Source of the DNA: Rugamonas fusca
Lineage (GTDB): Bacteria; Pseudomonadota; Gammaproteobacteria; Burkholderiales; Burkholderiaceae_D
Length of the DNA: 64,000 nt
Assembly (NCBI RefSeq): GCF_014042365.1
Contig: NZ_JACEZS010000011.1
Coordinates: forward strand, 1-64,000
Reading direction: 5' to 3'
Shown in pieces: positions 25,754 through 34,332 of the stretch. The notes beneath the pieces are model-generated. The model was not told where the DNA came from and did no database searches. It worked only from the letters and a program-made list of their open reading frames with translations. The position numbers were made by a program, and so were the translations under genes. Position 1 is the first letter of the stretch. Each line of letters opens with the position of its first letter.

Positions 25754-27702
25754 GCGCCGCCTGTCCGGCGTCCGCGCAGTTGAACGCCCCGTTGCCGGCG
25801 ACCCATCCACCCAGTCACCGGCTCGCCGGACTGGCTCTGGCCGCGCTGGGCATCGTGTTCGGCGACCTCGGAACCAGCCCGCTGTATGCCCTGCAGGAAG
25901 CGTTTCACGGCGGCGCCGGGGTGGGCGCGACACCGGACAATGTGATCGGCGTCGTATCCTTGTTCCTGTGGTCGCTGATCCTGATGGTCAGCATCAAATA
26001 CGTGCTGGTGCTGATGCGGGCCGACAATCGTGGCGAAGGCGGTCTGCTCGCCTTGCTGGCCCTGCTGATCGGCGACCGCACCGACCGCGAGGCCAGCAGG
26101 CGGGCACGGCGCTGGATTTACCTGGCCATGATAGGCGCCGCCATGCTGTACGGGGATGGGTTGATCACCCCGGCCATCTCGGTGCTGAGCGCCGTCGAGG
26201 GGCTGGAACAGGCGACCCCTGCCTTCCAGCCCTACATCGTGCCATTGACGGTCGTCATCCTGGTTGGCCTGTTTGCGATTCAGCCGCTCGGCTCCGGTCG
26301 GGTAGGAATCGCCTTCGGCCCCATCCTGGCGCTCTGGTTCATCGTGATTTTTGTGCTGGGCCTGGCATCGCTGGCGCAGACGCCCGCCATTCTGCGGGCG
26401 CTCAATCCCGGCAACGGCTTGCGCTTCTTCGTGCAGAACGGCTGGCATGGCTTCCTGGCGCTTGGCGCCGTTGTGCTGTGCCTGACGGGCGGGGAGGCGC
26501 TGTATGCCGACATGGGCCATTTCGGCGCCCGTCCCATCCGTGTGGCGTGGTATGGACTGGCCCTGCCAGCCTTGATGGCCAGCTATCTGGGGCAGGGGGC
26601 GCTGCTGCTGCGCGACCCTGGTGCCGCCAGCCATCCGTTTTATGCGACCGTGCCGGGCTGGGCCTTGTATCCCATGGTGGCGTTGGCCACGCTCGCCACA
26701 GTGGTGGCCGCGCAAGCGCTGATTACGGCCGTGTTCTCGTTGACCCGTCAGGCGTCCCAGCTGGGGCTGAGTCCCCGCGTGACCACCCGCCACACGTCCG
26801 ACAGTACGGCCGGCCAGATCTACCTGCCGGCGCTGAACTGGATCTTGATGGTGGGGACTATCGCGCTGGTGCTGGCCTTCCGTTCCTCGGCCAATTTGGC
26901 CGCCGCATTCGGCCTGGCCGTCTCCACCACGATGGCGATCACGACGATCCTGTTTGGCGCGCTGGCCGCCGTGCGCTGGCGCTGGCCACGCTGGCGCATC
27001 GCGCTGGTAGCGGGCATATTCCTGTTCATCGACCTTGGCTTCCTGGCGGCCAATGCGATGAAATTTGTCGATGGCGGCTGGCTGCCCTTCGTCATCGGTC
27101 TGCTGGTCTTCCTGCTCACGGTGGCCTGGTTCACCGGGCTGCGTGTGTTGCGCGCTTCTCGCGCCGATTCCGGCTATCCTGTCGACATCCTGATCGACAG
27201 CCTGGCGCTGTCGCCCCCGCACCGCGTTGCCGGCACGGCCGTATTCATGATGCCGCCGGGAACTGCCGCACCCGTCGCGTTGCTGCACCATCTCAAGCAC
27301 AACCAGGTGTTGCACGAGCGCGTCGTGTTGCTGACGCTGCTCACGACGGATGCGCCCCGCGTGGCCGAGGGCGAGCGCTTGACGGTGGACTGCATGGCGG
27401 CCGGCTTCGTCAGGATCGTCGCCCGCTATGGATACATGGAAGAGGCCAACGTGCCGGCGTTGCTGGAGCATGCATCGCCGGCATCGGGGCAGCTTTTGTA
27501 CGATCCCATGAGCACGTCGTTCTATCTGGGGCGGGAGTCGCTGGCGCTGCCTGCCCATGGCAACTGCGTGCTGCGGCTGCTGTTGCGGATATTTATCTGG
27601 CTGCACAAGAATGAGTTGGATGCCACGGCCCACTTCCGTATGCCGCCGAACCGTGTGGTGGAACTGGGTGGCCGGCTAGACCTCGTGCTGTCCGATAACT
27701 AG
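25750..27702 (+). CDS. kup: Kup/Trk-type low-affinity K+ transporter
   Basis: K+ (H+ symport) uptake protein of the KUP/HAK family, 650 residues, about 12 membrane helices. The signature region LAALGIVFGDLGTSPLYALQ lies at the N-terminus, and GDGLITPAISVLSAVEGLE and LCLTGGEALYADMGHFG are conserved. The C-terminal cytoplasmic domain includes TAVFMMPPG and YGYMEEANVP. I place the start at GTG 25750, overlapping the stop of the 51-residue small protein; the longer frame upstream only reads that gene in another phase. Kup is usually constitutive; a KdpE-type promoter here suggests K+-responsive control. Confidence 0.95.
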   Translation: MSAACPASAQLNAPLPATHPPSHRLAGLALAALGIVFGDLGTSPLYALQEAFHGGAGVGATPDNVIGVVSLFLWSLILMVSIKYVLVLMRADNRGEGGLLALLALLIGDRTDREASRRARRWIYLAMIGAAMLYGDGLITPAISVLSAVEGLEQATPAFQPYIVPLTVVILVGLFAIQPLGSGRVGIAFGPILALWFIVIFVLGLASLAQTPAILRALNPGNGLRFFVQNGWHGFLALGAVVLCLTGGEALYADMGHFGARPIRVAWYGLALPALMASYLGQGALLLRDPGAASHPFYATVPGWALYPMVALATLATVVAAQALITAVFSLTRQASQLGLSPRVTTRHTSDSTAGQIYLPALNWILMVGTIALVLAFRSSANLAAAFGLAVSTTMAITTILFGALAAVRWRWPRWRIALVAGIFLFIDLGFLAANAMKFVDGGWLPFVIGLLVFLLTVAWFTGLRVLRASRADSGYPVDILIDSLALSPPHRVAGTAVFMMPPGTAAPVALLHHLKHNQVLHERVVLLTLLTTDAPRVAEGERLTVDCMAAGFVRIVARYGYMEEANVPALLEHASPASGQLLYDPMSTSFYLGRESLALPAHGNCVLRLLLRIFIWLHKNELDATAHFRMPPNRVVELGGRLDLVLSDN

Positions 27703-27719
27703 GGAAATAGCGTGGAGCG

Positions 27720-28013
27720 CTATTTGCGGGGCAGCAAATAGCTGGGCCAGAACAGCGCCCACCACAGCACTCTCAGGCCGCCGCCAACGTCGATGTGACC
27801 CATGTCCGGCAAGGGAAACGGGATCTGCTTGAGGCGCATGACGGCCAGGCCGACGTTGAGCCAGATGATGGCCAGGTATTCGGTGCGGGTGTCGAACGTG
27901 TAGTCGACCAGTAGCGGGACCAGCAGCACGGTGCCATAGGCGATGACCATGGCAAGCGAGAAACGCAGGAATTGATGGAGGGTCATGATGCGGTGCCAGG
28001 TCGGCCTGGTCAT
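27720..28013 (-). CDS. Small hypothetical membrane protein
   Basis: A 97-residue protein, convergent with kup with 17 bp between stops. Two hydrophobic segments are visible (FSLAMVIAYGTVLLVPLLV and YLAIIWLNVGLAVMRL), followed by a short amphipathic C-terminus (LWWALFWPSYLLPRK). No family recognised. The second Met (MTLHQFL) could be the start. It may simply be a neighbour of the K+ locus. Confidence 0.6.
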   Translation of the reverse strand: MTRPTWHRIMTLHQFLRFSLAMVIAYGTVLLVPLLVDYTFDTRTEYLAIIWLNVGLAVMRLKQIPFPLPDMGHIDVGGGLRVLWWALFWPSYLLPRK

Positions 28014-28206
28014 GCGGAAGAAAACGGTGCCGCCAGCATAGCCGCATCAATCTAAAAATATTGTAAAACTTGGATGGCCAAGTATAAAGGAAGCGTAAAT
28101 CTTCAAGTTGTCCGGCGGGCCAGAGTGGGACGTGTTCCCGCTGGCCAGTATTGGCAAGACGGTCAATGGCGTTGATGCGCGCAATTTTAATTTCGGCCGG
28201 CACCGA

Positions 28207-28300
28207 ACCTGCAAAACCTACGAAAGGGGCTTTTGTAGGTTTTGCAGGTGGCAGGGCATCATCCTTTTCAAAATCAGTCGGATGCCCTACCTGCTTCAAT
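28207..28300. repeat. Cluster of long inverted repeats at the module junction
   Basis: ACCTGCAAAACCTACGAAAG, a GGG loop and its near-perfect complement form a 20-bp hairpin with one mismatch (28207-28249). A second pair, AGGGCATC...GATGCCCT, follows, flanked by further CAGGT/ACCTG repeats. It ends just before the DUF3987 stop codon and separates the K+ locus from the satellite module. It could act as a bidirectional terminator or mark an old element boundary. Confidence 0.6.
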
Positions 28301-28307
28301 ACCTATC

Positions 28308-29861
28308 TTAGGCCGCTTGCACGAGCGCCGCTGGGTTGACCAGATAGCATTCGCTGGGCCGCCCCCCGGTTCGGCGGACCTCGCGCTGCAGCCACTCGTA
28401 CTCGACCAATACCTCCAGTGCCTTGCTCACGGCATCGGGTGTCGCCATACCCGTCCAGCATTTCTGCGCCACTTGGCGCGGCGTGAACGTGGTACCCAGC
28501 TGACCTGCTAGGATCTTCTTTAATAACAGGGCTGCTCCTGCCGTTTCTGGGGTAGCCGCTGCCGCATAAAGGCGGGTCGCGTGGCCACGGAGGTGGACGC
28601 CCCATGCGATCGCTCGCAGCAGTTCAGCTTGTCCGATCACCAGGCCGCTGCCTGGCGTATCGATCTTGGCGAAAATCAACGCGAGGGCTGGGATCAGCTT
28701 CCGGTACTTGGCCAAGTGTGATTCCAGGGCCGGGTGCAATTCGCCGCGCAGTAACTCCTGTTCAAGGTCGACGCGCCAGTCGTTGAAGATGAGTTGAGCT
28801 TCAGGGCTGAATCGCCAAATCTCCTGCTCATCATTAGGGTCATGGTCCAGGTCCGCGAGGCGTTCGTAGATGCGCCATGCGTCCTCCCGGGCTGCGACGT
28901 CGGGCAACTGGTCTACATTGTGAAACTGCCCCTTGGGATCGGGCCAAACGGCAAGGCCGAACCGCTGCAGGAGGCCGTCATCTGACCGTCCCCCTGATAC
29001 CGCGCCACGGACGTAGTCTTGCACGCGGCCGGGCTGCATGCCGCCGAGCATAGCCAGGCAGACACGCTTGATCCGCACCGTGCCACGGCCAATGCGGTCG
29101 AAAGTGTAGTCTTTGTCACCGTCGTAACCTTGAAGGTAGAACGCCCTCGCGCCTTCCTGCCCCGGCTTGTCCATCATGGTCAACAGACCGTGTAGTTCAT
29201 CACGGTAGGACAGCACCCCCCATGGGTTGGCTAACATCAGCTCCCCCAATTTCTCGAACGTGGCGTCGTTGACGATATGCCTGCGCAACGTCGGCTCGGG
29301 CGGTACTTCCACGGCCTGGAGCAGGGCGCGTGCCGCAGCGGGGTCTTTGCCCACGAGGCCTTTCGCCTTCTTTTCATTGTCGGCACTTTGTAACACAGTC
29401 AGCTTGCTGTCGAGCAACCACGTGTTGCGAGCCGCGATCCATCGATCATATTGATCGGCCTCCAAACGATGCAGCGGCTTGAGCACTTCGGCCAGCGCCG
29501 GGCTTTTCATCGTGCCAGGACGACCGCAAATGAGTCCCCACATGTTCGGTACGACGTGCCAGTCGTCATGCTCCTTGGGCTGGATTACGGCCCTGGCACC
29601 GATCAGGCTTGACGCGGCGACCAGGGCGCCAACGGCCGGAAAGTCTGCCGGGCACTGCATGCGGTTGGCGATGTCCATCACCCAGGGCCGCAGCTTTTCG
29701 GGCAGCAGGGAGGGATTGAAAGGAGGAACGGCGGGCAGGGTGTTGGGCAGTTCGGTCGGCGCGCCCCACCGTTCAATGTCAGGTTTGTTGTCTACGGTTT
29801 CGCCCTGCCTTTCGATCTGTTCATCGAGGGCGGCAAGGCCGAGCATGAGTTCGTTACGCAT
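28308..29861 (-). CDS. DUF3987-type replication-associated protein
   Basis: A 517-residue protein of the DUF3987/YfjI kind found in satellite phages and integrative elements next to CHC2 primases. A P-loop-like GRPGTMKSPALAEVL (near residue 110-125) suggests an ATPase/helicase-like core. Conserved-looking blocks include LSYRDELHGLLTMMD and REGARAF-type segments. I start at MRNELMLG, which overlaps the upstream gene's stop by 8 nt (ATGCGTAA); the longer frame has no ribosome site. It likely works with the zinc-finger protein in element replication. GC is lower than in the kdp genes. Confidence 0.8.
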   Translation of the reverse strand: MRNELMLGLAALDEQIERQGETVDNKPDIERWGAPTELPNTLPAVPPFNPSLLPEKLRPWVMDIANRMQCPADFPAVGALVAASSLIGARAVIQPKEHDDWHVVPNMWGLICGRPGTMKSPALAEVLKPLHRLEADQYDRWIAARNTWLLDSKLTVLQSADNEKKAKGLVGKDPAAARALLQAVEVPPEPTLRRHIVNDATFEKLGELMLANPWGVLSYRDELHGLLTMMDKPGQEGARAFYLQGYDGDKDYTFDRIGRGTVRIKRVCLAMLGGMQPGRVQDYVRGAVSGGRSDDGLLQRFGLAVWPDPKGQFHNVDQLPDVAAREDAWRIYERLADLDHDPNDEQEIWRFSPEAQLIFNDWRVDLEQELLRGELHPALESHLAKYRKLIPALALIFAKIDTPGSGLVIGQAELLRAIAWGVHLRGHATRLYAAAATPETAGAALLLKKILAGQLGTTFTPRQVAQKCWTGMATPDAVSKALEVLVEYEWLQREVRRTGGRPSECYLVNPAALVQAA

Positions 29862-30279
29862 TGATGAGGTCCAATCCAGAAAAGAAGCGTTGGCTAGCGA
29901 GGACGAGGCGGGCATGCTGTTCGTCCGACAGCGGCGTGCCAGACGCCATCAGCCGCGAGAATTGGCCGATGGTCAGTGCTTCTCCTGCCAGTGCGGCCAG
30001 GATGAGGTGTGCGTTGAACGGGCGCTTTACTGGCCGGTAGCCATGCGCTTTGGCGTGCGCGTTCTGAGGGTAAAGATCCGTGAAGTTCAGACCAAGCTGT
30101 GCGAGGATTTCGCAAGCACCGCAGCCGGCGAAGCAGTGCAGGAGCACGATCCCGCTGTCTTTCTCCACGATGGCCAAGCTTGGGTGCTTGTCGTTGTGTG
30201 CCGGGCACAGGGCGACATACTGTCCGCTTCCTTTTTTTTGCACACCGTCCAGCTTTTCGAGAATCAGCTCAAGGCTCAT
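29854..30279 (-). CDS. CHC2 zinc-finger primase-like protein
   Basis: A 141-residue protein with a primase-type zinc ribbon: CPAHNDKHPSL and HCFAGCGACEI provide Cys/His ligands as in CHC2 domains of DnaG and P4 alpha. The catalytic TOPRIM part is absent, so it depends on a partner, presumably the overlapping downstream DUF3987 protein. AAGGAAAACG lies just before ATG. This two-gene arrangement is common in P4-like satellites and integrative elements. Confidence 0.82.
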   Translation of the reverse strand: MSLELILEKLDGVQKKGSGQYVALCPAHNDKHPSLAIVEKDSGIVLLHCFAGCGACEILAQLGLNFTDLYPQNAHAKAHGYRPVKRPFNAHLILAALAGEALTIGQFSRLMASGTPLSDEQHARLVLASQRFFSGLDLINA

Positions 30280-30526
30280 TTCGTTTTCCTTTTGAGTAAT
30301 TGCTGTCGATTCAAAACCGCGTGCTGTTCCGTGAGATGTGCGCCTGCCTCCGTCGCCGGATGACGCTGTATCTCATGCTTGGTTTGCCAGCGTGCGCGTC
30401 CTCTTGGCCTTGGCCTACGCGATCACCATTGGTCTACATGCCGCCTGGGCGGACTTGTCGAGCAGGATGGTGCTGCGGGCGTCGGCCGGGAGGACGACGG
30501 ATGGCACGCGGATCAGGTGAGGCGGA
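30280..30526. other. Short interval between alpA and the primase gene
   Basis: Only very short frames are present on the coding strand (for example one of about 30 codons beginning VPSVVLPADARST, starting with GTG). None is well supported. P4-like modules often have small genes here. Confidence 0.3.
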
Positions 30527-30724
30527 TTAGGTAGCCTTGGATTCGTTGATGCGGGCGGCTTGCCACGCGGCGATGTCCGTGGACAGCCAGGCAACGGCAC
30601 GGGGGCCGACGTTGATCGCGGCTGGGAAGTTACCGGCTTTCATATCCGCGTAGATCGAGCTGCGGGATTTGCCGGTCTTGGCCATTACTGCGGCGAGGCG
30701 GAGGAATTGCATATCTTGCGTCAT
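30527..30724 (-). CDS. alpA: AlpA-family excisionase/regulator
   Basis: A 65-residue helix-turn-helix protein: MTQDMQFLRLAAVMAKTGKS, then RSSIYADMKAGNFPAAINVG and a C-terminal AWLSTDIAAWQ. This is the AlpA/MerR-like excisionase fold that controls integrase in P4/CP4-57 elements. AAGGAG lies 6 nt before the ATG, which overrides the longer frame. It lies between the integrase and the primase gene, as in P4-like satellites. Confidence 0.88.
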   Translation of the reverse strand: MTQDMQFLRLAAVMAKTGKSRSSIYADMKAGNFPAAINVGPRAVAWLSTDIAAWQAARINESKAT

Positions 30725-31322
30725 AGAACGCTCCTTGAATGGAACGAACGCAGAGTCCAGCAACCACAGGATGTCAGTCAATGCGCCTGATTCTTTGCAT
30801 TTGCAAAATGATAACAAATGCAGAAAGCTGCACGAAATTTGTTGACCTGACAGGACTGAGAAGTTAACCTTGATATTGTCCCTCTAGACAACATCAGCCG
30901 GATTTACGTTCGTATGGTGTGTTTCAAATAACGCCCCCGGCACCGGCAAAGTGCATGGGGCGTTGCCTTTTCAGTTGGGCGTTTTTGAACGTCCCCGTTC
31001 ATGTTTAAACGCTAACTGAAAGCCATTTTAGGCCGCTTGTTTTCTGCTCTCCAAAGGATATTTGGAAAATATTTCTCTTGCTTTTTTGTGTTTTTTCCGG
31101 TCACAACGATTAGTTGCGCCGCGCAAATTTGCGAAAGCCTATACCTAAAGGCTTTGATTCGTGACCACAAGTAGGGCTTGTGGGGCGCGCAGTGGAACTA
31201 TTCGGAGCTATTGTCGTTTTTTTGATACAAATTCCACGCGAGGACAGGGATTAATGTCCGTTGACAGCCGGTCTGAAGCTGGTTGCGCAAGTCACAGCTG
31301 GCGTTCGCTGGCGATTTCGACC
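30725..31322. other. Regulatory interval between integrase and alpA, with hairpin
   Basis: About 600 bp, AT-rich. AACGCCCC (30930-30937) and GGGGCGTT (30957-30964) form an 8-bp hairpin followed by GCCTTTT on the plus strand, a possible terminator or structured RNA. Another GGGCGTTTTTGAACG segment follows at about 30977. The promoter of alpA must lie here. No gene is supportable. Confidence 0.5.
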
Positions 31323-32564
31323 TCATGCCGCCTTATTGAAATTTCCTGCCACCACATGACGATCCAGTCTGATTTCGTCCAGGTAGTCAGCCCAGCGCTG
31401 CATCATGTCTCTGCGGGCTGGCAAGTGTGCGGTGCGGTTGTAGGCGCGGCCGTTGGGGTCTTTCACGGCGTGAGCAAGCTGGTGTTCGATCAGGTCAACC
31501 CGCTCGCAAAGTATCTCGTCCAGGATCGTCCTGGCCATTGCGCGGAAGCCATGCGCGGTCATCACGTCCTTGCTGTATCCCATAACGCGGAGGGCGGCAT
31601 TGATGGTATTGTCGCTCATGCAGCGCTCACCTGTTCGGATGCTGGGGAACACGTACCTGCCGTGTCCTGTCATTGAATGCGCCGTCCGTAAGAGCGCTAC
31701 GGCTTGCCTGGACAGCGGGACCAGGTGGTCCGCCTTCATCTTCATCTTGTTGCCCGGGATGCGCCATTCGGCGGCGTCCAAGTCAAATTCGGCCCACTCG
31801 GCAGCACGCAATTCGCCAGGGCGCACGAACGTCAGGGCCAGCAGCCTGATGGCCGCGACCGTATAGGCGTGGCCTTCATATGCATAGATGGAGCGCATCA
31901 GCTCACCGGCCCGTTTCGGTTCGGTGATCGCAGCGTAGTGCGCTTTCGGCACGGCCGATAATGCGCCGCGCAGGTCTGCCGTCACATCTCGACAGTCGCG
32001 GCCGCAGGCGACTGCGAAGCGGAACACCTGTCCACAGAGTTCTTTCATCTTATGTGCCGACGCCTTGGCCCCGCGAGACTCAACTATGCGCAAGGCAGCC
32101 AGCACGTCGATCGGCTGGATGGTGGAAATGGGCATTGAGCCGATGGCTGGGAAAATGTTGCCCTCCAACCACCTGGTGTTTTTCCGTTGTGTGCTGCTGG
32201 CGCGGTCCGGCGCCGTTCTGGCTAGCCAGTCGCGGGCGACCGCCTCGAAGGTGTGGGTGGCCTCGTCGTTCTTTTTCTGCTTCTCAGCGCGCTTGGCTTG
32301 TGCTGGGTCGATGCCGTTGGCGCGCAGCTTATTTACTTCCGCTCGCTTTATCCTTGCCTCCGCCAAGGTCACTTCGGGGTAGGCGCCGAGAGTGAGCCGG
32401 TTTTGCTTGCGGTTGGGCTGTCGGTAGGCCATGCGCCAGATCTTCGAGCCGGATGGCGTGACCTCAAGATACATGTTGCCGCCGTCGGCCAAGGTGTAGG
32501 TCTTATCCTTGGGCTTGGCGTTCTTGACTGCGGTATCCGTGAGTGGGGTGGCGAGCTTGGGCAT
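31323..32564 (-). CDS. int: P4-type tyrosine recombinase (integrase)
   Basis: Site-specific recombinase of 413 residues. The N-terminal arm-binding domain (DUF4102-like; DTAVKNAKPKDKTYTLADGG, then LTLGAYPEVTLAEAR) is followed by a core-binding domain and the catalytic domain. The catalytic set is visible: Arg in TFVRPGELRAAEW, HxxR in HGFRAMARTI, and the Tyr in GRAYNRTAHL. I start at MPKLATPLTD; the upstream part of the frame is in arm-repeat DNA. It sits 166 bp from the tRNA-Leu 3' end and reads away from it, the standard layout for elements using that tRNA as attB. Confidence 0.94.
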   Translation of the reverse strand: MPKLATPLTDTAVKNAKPKDKTYTLADGGNMYLEVTPSGSKIWRMAYRQPNRKQNRLTLGAYPEVTLAEARIKRAEVNKLRANGIDPAQAKRAEKQKKNDEATHTFEAVARDWLARTAPDRASSTQRKNTRWLEGNIFPAIGSMPISTIQPIDVLAALRIVESRGAKASAHKMKELCGQVFRFAVACGRDCRDVTADLRGALSAVPKAHYAAITEPKRAGELMRSIYAYEGHAYTVAAIRLLALTFVRPGELRAAEWAEFDLDAAEWRIPGNKMKMKADHLVPLSRQAVALLRTAHSMTGHGRYVFPSIRTGERCMSDNTINAALRVMGYSKDVMTAHGFRAMARTILDEILCERVDLIEHQLAHAVKDPNGRAYNRTAHLPARRDMMQRWADYLDEIRLDRHVVAGNFNKAA

Positions 32565-32633
32565 TTTGCATCCATCCGATTGCGGGTTTTGCATCCATGG
32601 ATGAAAGTATGGATGCAAAAACGCTGGATGTAA
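32564..32633. repeat. Arm-like repeats upstream of the integrase
   Basis: TTTTGCATCCAT at 32564-32575 and 32587-32598, the inverted ATGGATGCAAAA at 32609-32620, and a degenerate TGGATGTAAATGG just after. The same word is at 10306-10329, inside the other island end. They overlap the integrase promoter and start, so the integrase probably autoregulates. Confidence 0.55.
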
Positions 32634-32659
32634 ATGGACGGCAATAGCGCTAAATAAAC

Positions 32660-32695
32660 AAAAAACCCGCGCTCTCAGAGAGAGAAACGCGGGCT
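32660..32695 (-). terminator. Terminator after tRNA-Leu, inside the island
   Basis: Read on the minus strand, AGCCCGCG and CGCGGGT flank a 16-nt loop and are followed by TTTTTTG. It would terminate tRNA-Leu transcripts before the integrase, replacing the terminator displaced to 10195. Confidence 0.7.
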
Positions 32696-32729
32696 AGTGT
32701 ACGGCTTTGGACTTCTATAAACATGTTCT

Positions 32730-32814
32730 TGGTGCCTCGGGCCGGAATCGAACCGGCACGCCTTGCGGCGGCGGATTTTGAGTCCGCTGCGTCTACCAAT
32801 TTCACCACCGAGGC
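32730..32814 (-). tRNA. tRNA-Leu (anticodon CAA)
   Basis: An 85-nt class II tRNA including encoded CCA. The acceptor stem is GCCTCGG/CCGAGGC. The D-arm is TGGTGAAATTGGTAGAC. The anticodon stem-loop is GCGGA CTCAAAA TCCGC, with anticodon CAA. A long variable arm follows (GCCGCAAGGC), then the T-arm CCGGTTCGATTCCGG. It serves as the integration site of the adjacent element. Confidence 0.96.
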
Positions 32815-33014
32815 AACGCGACACGCATTATCACTGATTTGCAACTGCAGGGCAACCCTGGCGGCCCATTATCTCGTGGCCCTGGCCCCTGATGGCTTGC
32901 GGGGCCGCCATTTTCGGCTAGGAAAAGCGTCACCGGCTGCTACCATGAAATATGCGCCGCGCGGGGGCGCGGCGGGCCCGGCAGTATCGGGCGGGATAGT
33001 CCGGAGGCGAAATC

Positions 33015-33440
33015 ATGTACGGGAAAATGATGAGCATCGCGCTGGCCTGCGGCATGCTGGCCAGCCCCGCCATCGCGCAACAGCAAGCGCCGGCCGTGGC
33101 TGGCGACAGCGCCCAGGTCAGGATCAGCAAGAATGTCGCGGCCACCACGCCGTACCATCTGGCGCCCCAGGAATTTGGCGCCTATGCCCAGCCTTATCTG
33201 CTGGAAACGGGACTGGTGCTGACGTTCGAACAGCGGCGGCACCGCTATTACACGCAGATACGCAATGAAGCGAAGGTGGAAATCTTTCCCTTGGCGGCCG
33301 GGGTGTTCACGTCCGCGGACGGCACCCTGTTCGTGTTCCGCGACGGCGGCGACACCATCGCCGTCAGCCACCTGGAGCGCATGCCGTTCGCGCAGCAGGC
33401 CCGCGTCACGCCGGGACGGGTGTACCTGGCGTCGCGCTGA
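33015..33440 (+). CDS. Secreted hypothetical protein
   Basis: A 141-residue protein with a signal peptide (MYGKMMSIALACGMLASPAI ending AQQQ). The mature part has beta-rich patterns: LVLTFEQRRHRYYTQI, GTLFVFRDGGDTIAV. No family recognised; similar small periplasmic proteins are frequent in Massilia-type genomes. GGAGG lies 7 nt before ATG. It stands alone between the tRNA and a convergent solute-binding protein gene. Confidence 0.75.
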   Translation: MYGKMMSIALACGMLASPAIAQQQAPAVAGDSAQVRISKNVAATTPYHLAPQEFGAYAQPYLLETGLVLTFEQRRHRYYTQIRNEAKVEIFPLAAGVFTSADGTLFVFRDGGDTIAVSHLERMPFAQQARVTPGRVYLASR

Positions 33441-33485
33441 CGGCTGGCCGGCCGCCGGGAGCGCGCCGTGGCCGCGTGGTGAGCG

Positions 33486-34235
33486 TTATGGCGCCGGTTG
33501 CCAGTGGGCGTAGCGCCGTTCGATCTTGCCGAAGGTGCCGTCGCGCCGCAGGTCGGCCGCCGCCATGTTGAGCTTGTCCACCAGCCGGTCCGGCACGGTC
33601 CGGTTGCAGGCCAGGTAGACCTGCACCTGATGGAAGACGAGCAGGGGACCGATGACGCCTTTCCAGGCTGGCCGGTCAGGGCCGGGGCTGCCGGGGCGCA
33701 TGCCCACGGCCCACAAGTCTATGCGCTTGAGCAATAGCTTTTCGGGATTGGCCAGGTCGTTGGTGGTGGCCTCGACCTGGAAGCCACGGCTGCGCAGGTA
33801 GTCGTCGCGCGCGTCGCCATTGTAGGTGCCGATGCGCAACGGCCGTGCATCCTCCAGCGTGCGCAGGGGGAAGCTGTGGTCGAGCCGGCCATAGAACACC
33901 CAGTCGGCCTGGTCGGTTGGCCCCACCCATTTGAACAGGGCTTCGCGCTCGGGCGTGCGCGAGGTGGAGTAGACACAGGTGGCCGGCTGGGTCTGCGCCA
34001 TGTGGTAGGCCCGCTTCCACGGCAGCACGTCGAGCCGGTAGGGCGTGCCGGTACGGGCCATGAGCGCGCGGATCTTGTCCGTCTCCCGTCCCGTCACCTG
34101 GCCATGTTCGCGCATGCTGGCCGGCGCCGCGTTCTCAGTGAGCAGCGTCAGCAGGTCGTCGCAACGGGCCGGGCCGGCGTGCAGCAGCAGCGCGACGGCC
34201 AGCCCCGCCGCCGGGCGGAGCAATGGGGTAGGCAT
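33486..34235 (-). CDS. Periplasmic solute-binding protein, family 3-like
   Basis: A 249-residue secreted protein with a signal peptide ending ARC/D, then DLLTLLTENAAPASMREHGQVTG-type opening strands (short form ENAAPASM). The fold follows the amino-acid-binding SBP_bac_3 pattern (PLRIGTYNGDARDDYLRSRG). No ABC permease or ATPase is nearby. Orphan proteins of this kind are common in these bacteria and may serve sensing. It overlaps no other gene and lies 97 bp from the glycosyltransferase stop. Confidence 0.8.
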   Translation of the reverse strand: MPTPLLRPAAGLAVALLLHAGPARCDDLLTLLTENAAPASMREHGQVTGRETDKIRALMARTGTPYRLDVLPWKRAYHMAQTQPATCVYSTSRTPEREALFKWVGPTDQADWVFYGRLDHSFPLRTLEDARPLRIGTYNGDARDDYLRSRGFQVEATTNDLANPEKLLLKRIDLWAVGMRPGSPGPDRPAWKGVIGPLLVFHQVQVYLACNRTVPDRLVDKLNMAAADLRRDGTFGKIERRYAHWQPAP

Positions 34236-34332
34236 GGTGGATGGCGAGTGCGCCGGGCGGGAAGCGCCCGGCTGGTAGGTCTAGCATAGCAGCAAGGGGC
34301 CGGCCTTGTCGCGCTGGCCGCGTTGCTTCGCG

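Larger units (their letters stand above)
10231..32732. mobile_element. 22.5-kb genomic island in tRNA-Leu(CAA) carrying kdp and a P4-like module
   Basis: The boundaries are direct copies of the tRNA-Leu 3' end at 10231 and 32730. The tyrosine integrase lies directly beside the intact tRNA. Repeats of the type ATGGATGCAAA lie inside both ends, as integrase arm sites would. A hairpin terminator suited to the tRNA lies just outside the left copy, while the intact tRNA now has a different terminator supplied from inside the island. The content is a P4-satellite-like module (28.3-32.6 kb) and a Kdp/Kup potassium locus with accessory genes. An alternative is a small 4.5-kb element next to the tRNA, with the left copy being a relic of another insertion. 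Confidence 0.6.

Noticed and set aside
25681..27633. 650-codon open frame on the minus strand
   Set aside because: Antisense to kup; rich in Gln/Arg/His with no hydrophobic or catalytic pattern.
28196..28213. Third tRNA-end-like sequence (GGCCGGCACCGAACC)
   Set aside because: It matches the T-arm region at about 15 of 18 positions, but not the 3' acceptor end (TGGTGCCTCGG) that the two real copies share. It would define a smaller 4.5-kb element, so it is worth a glance but is likely chance.
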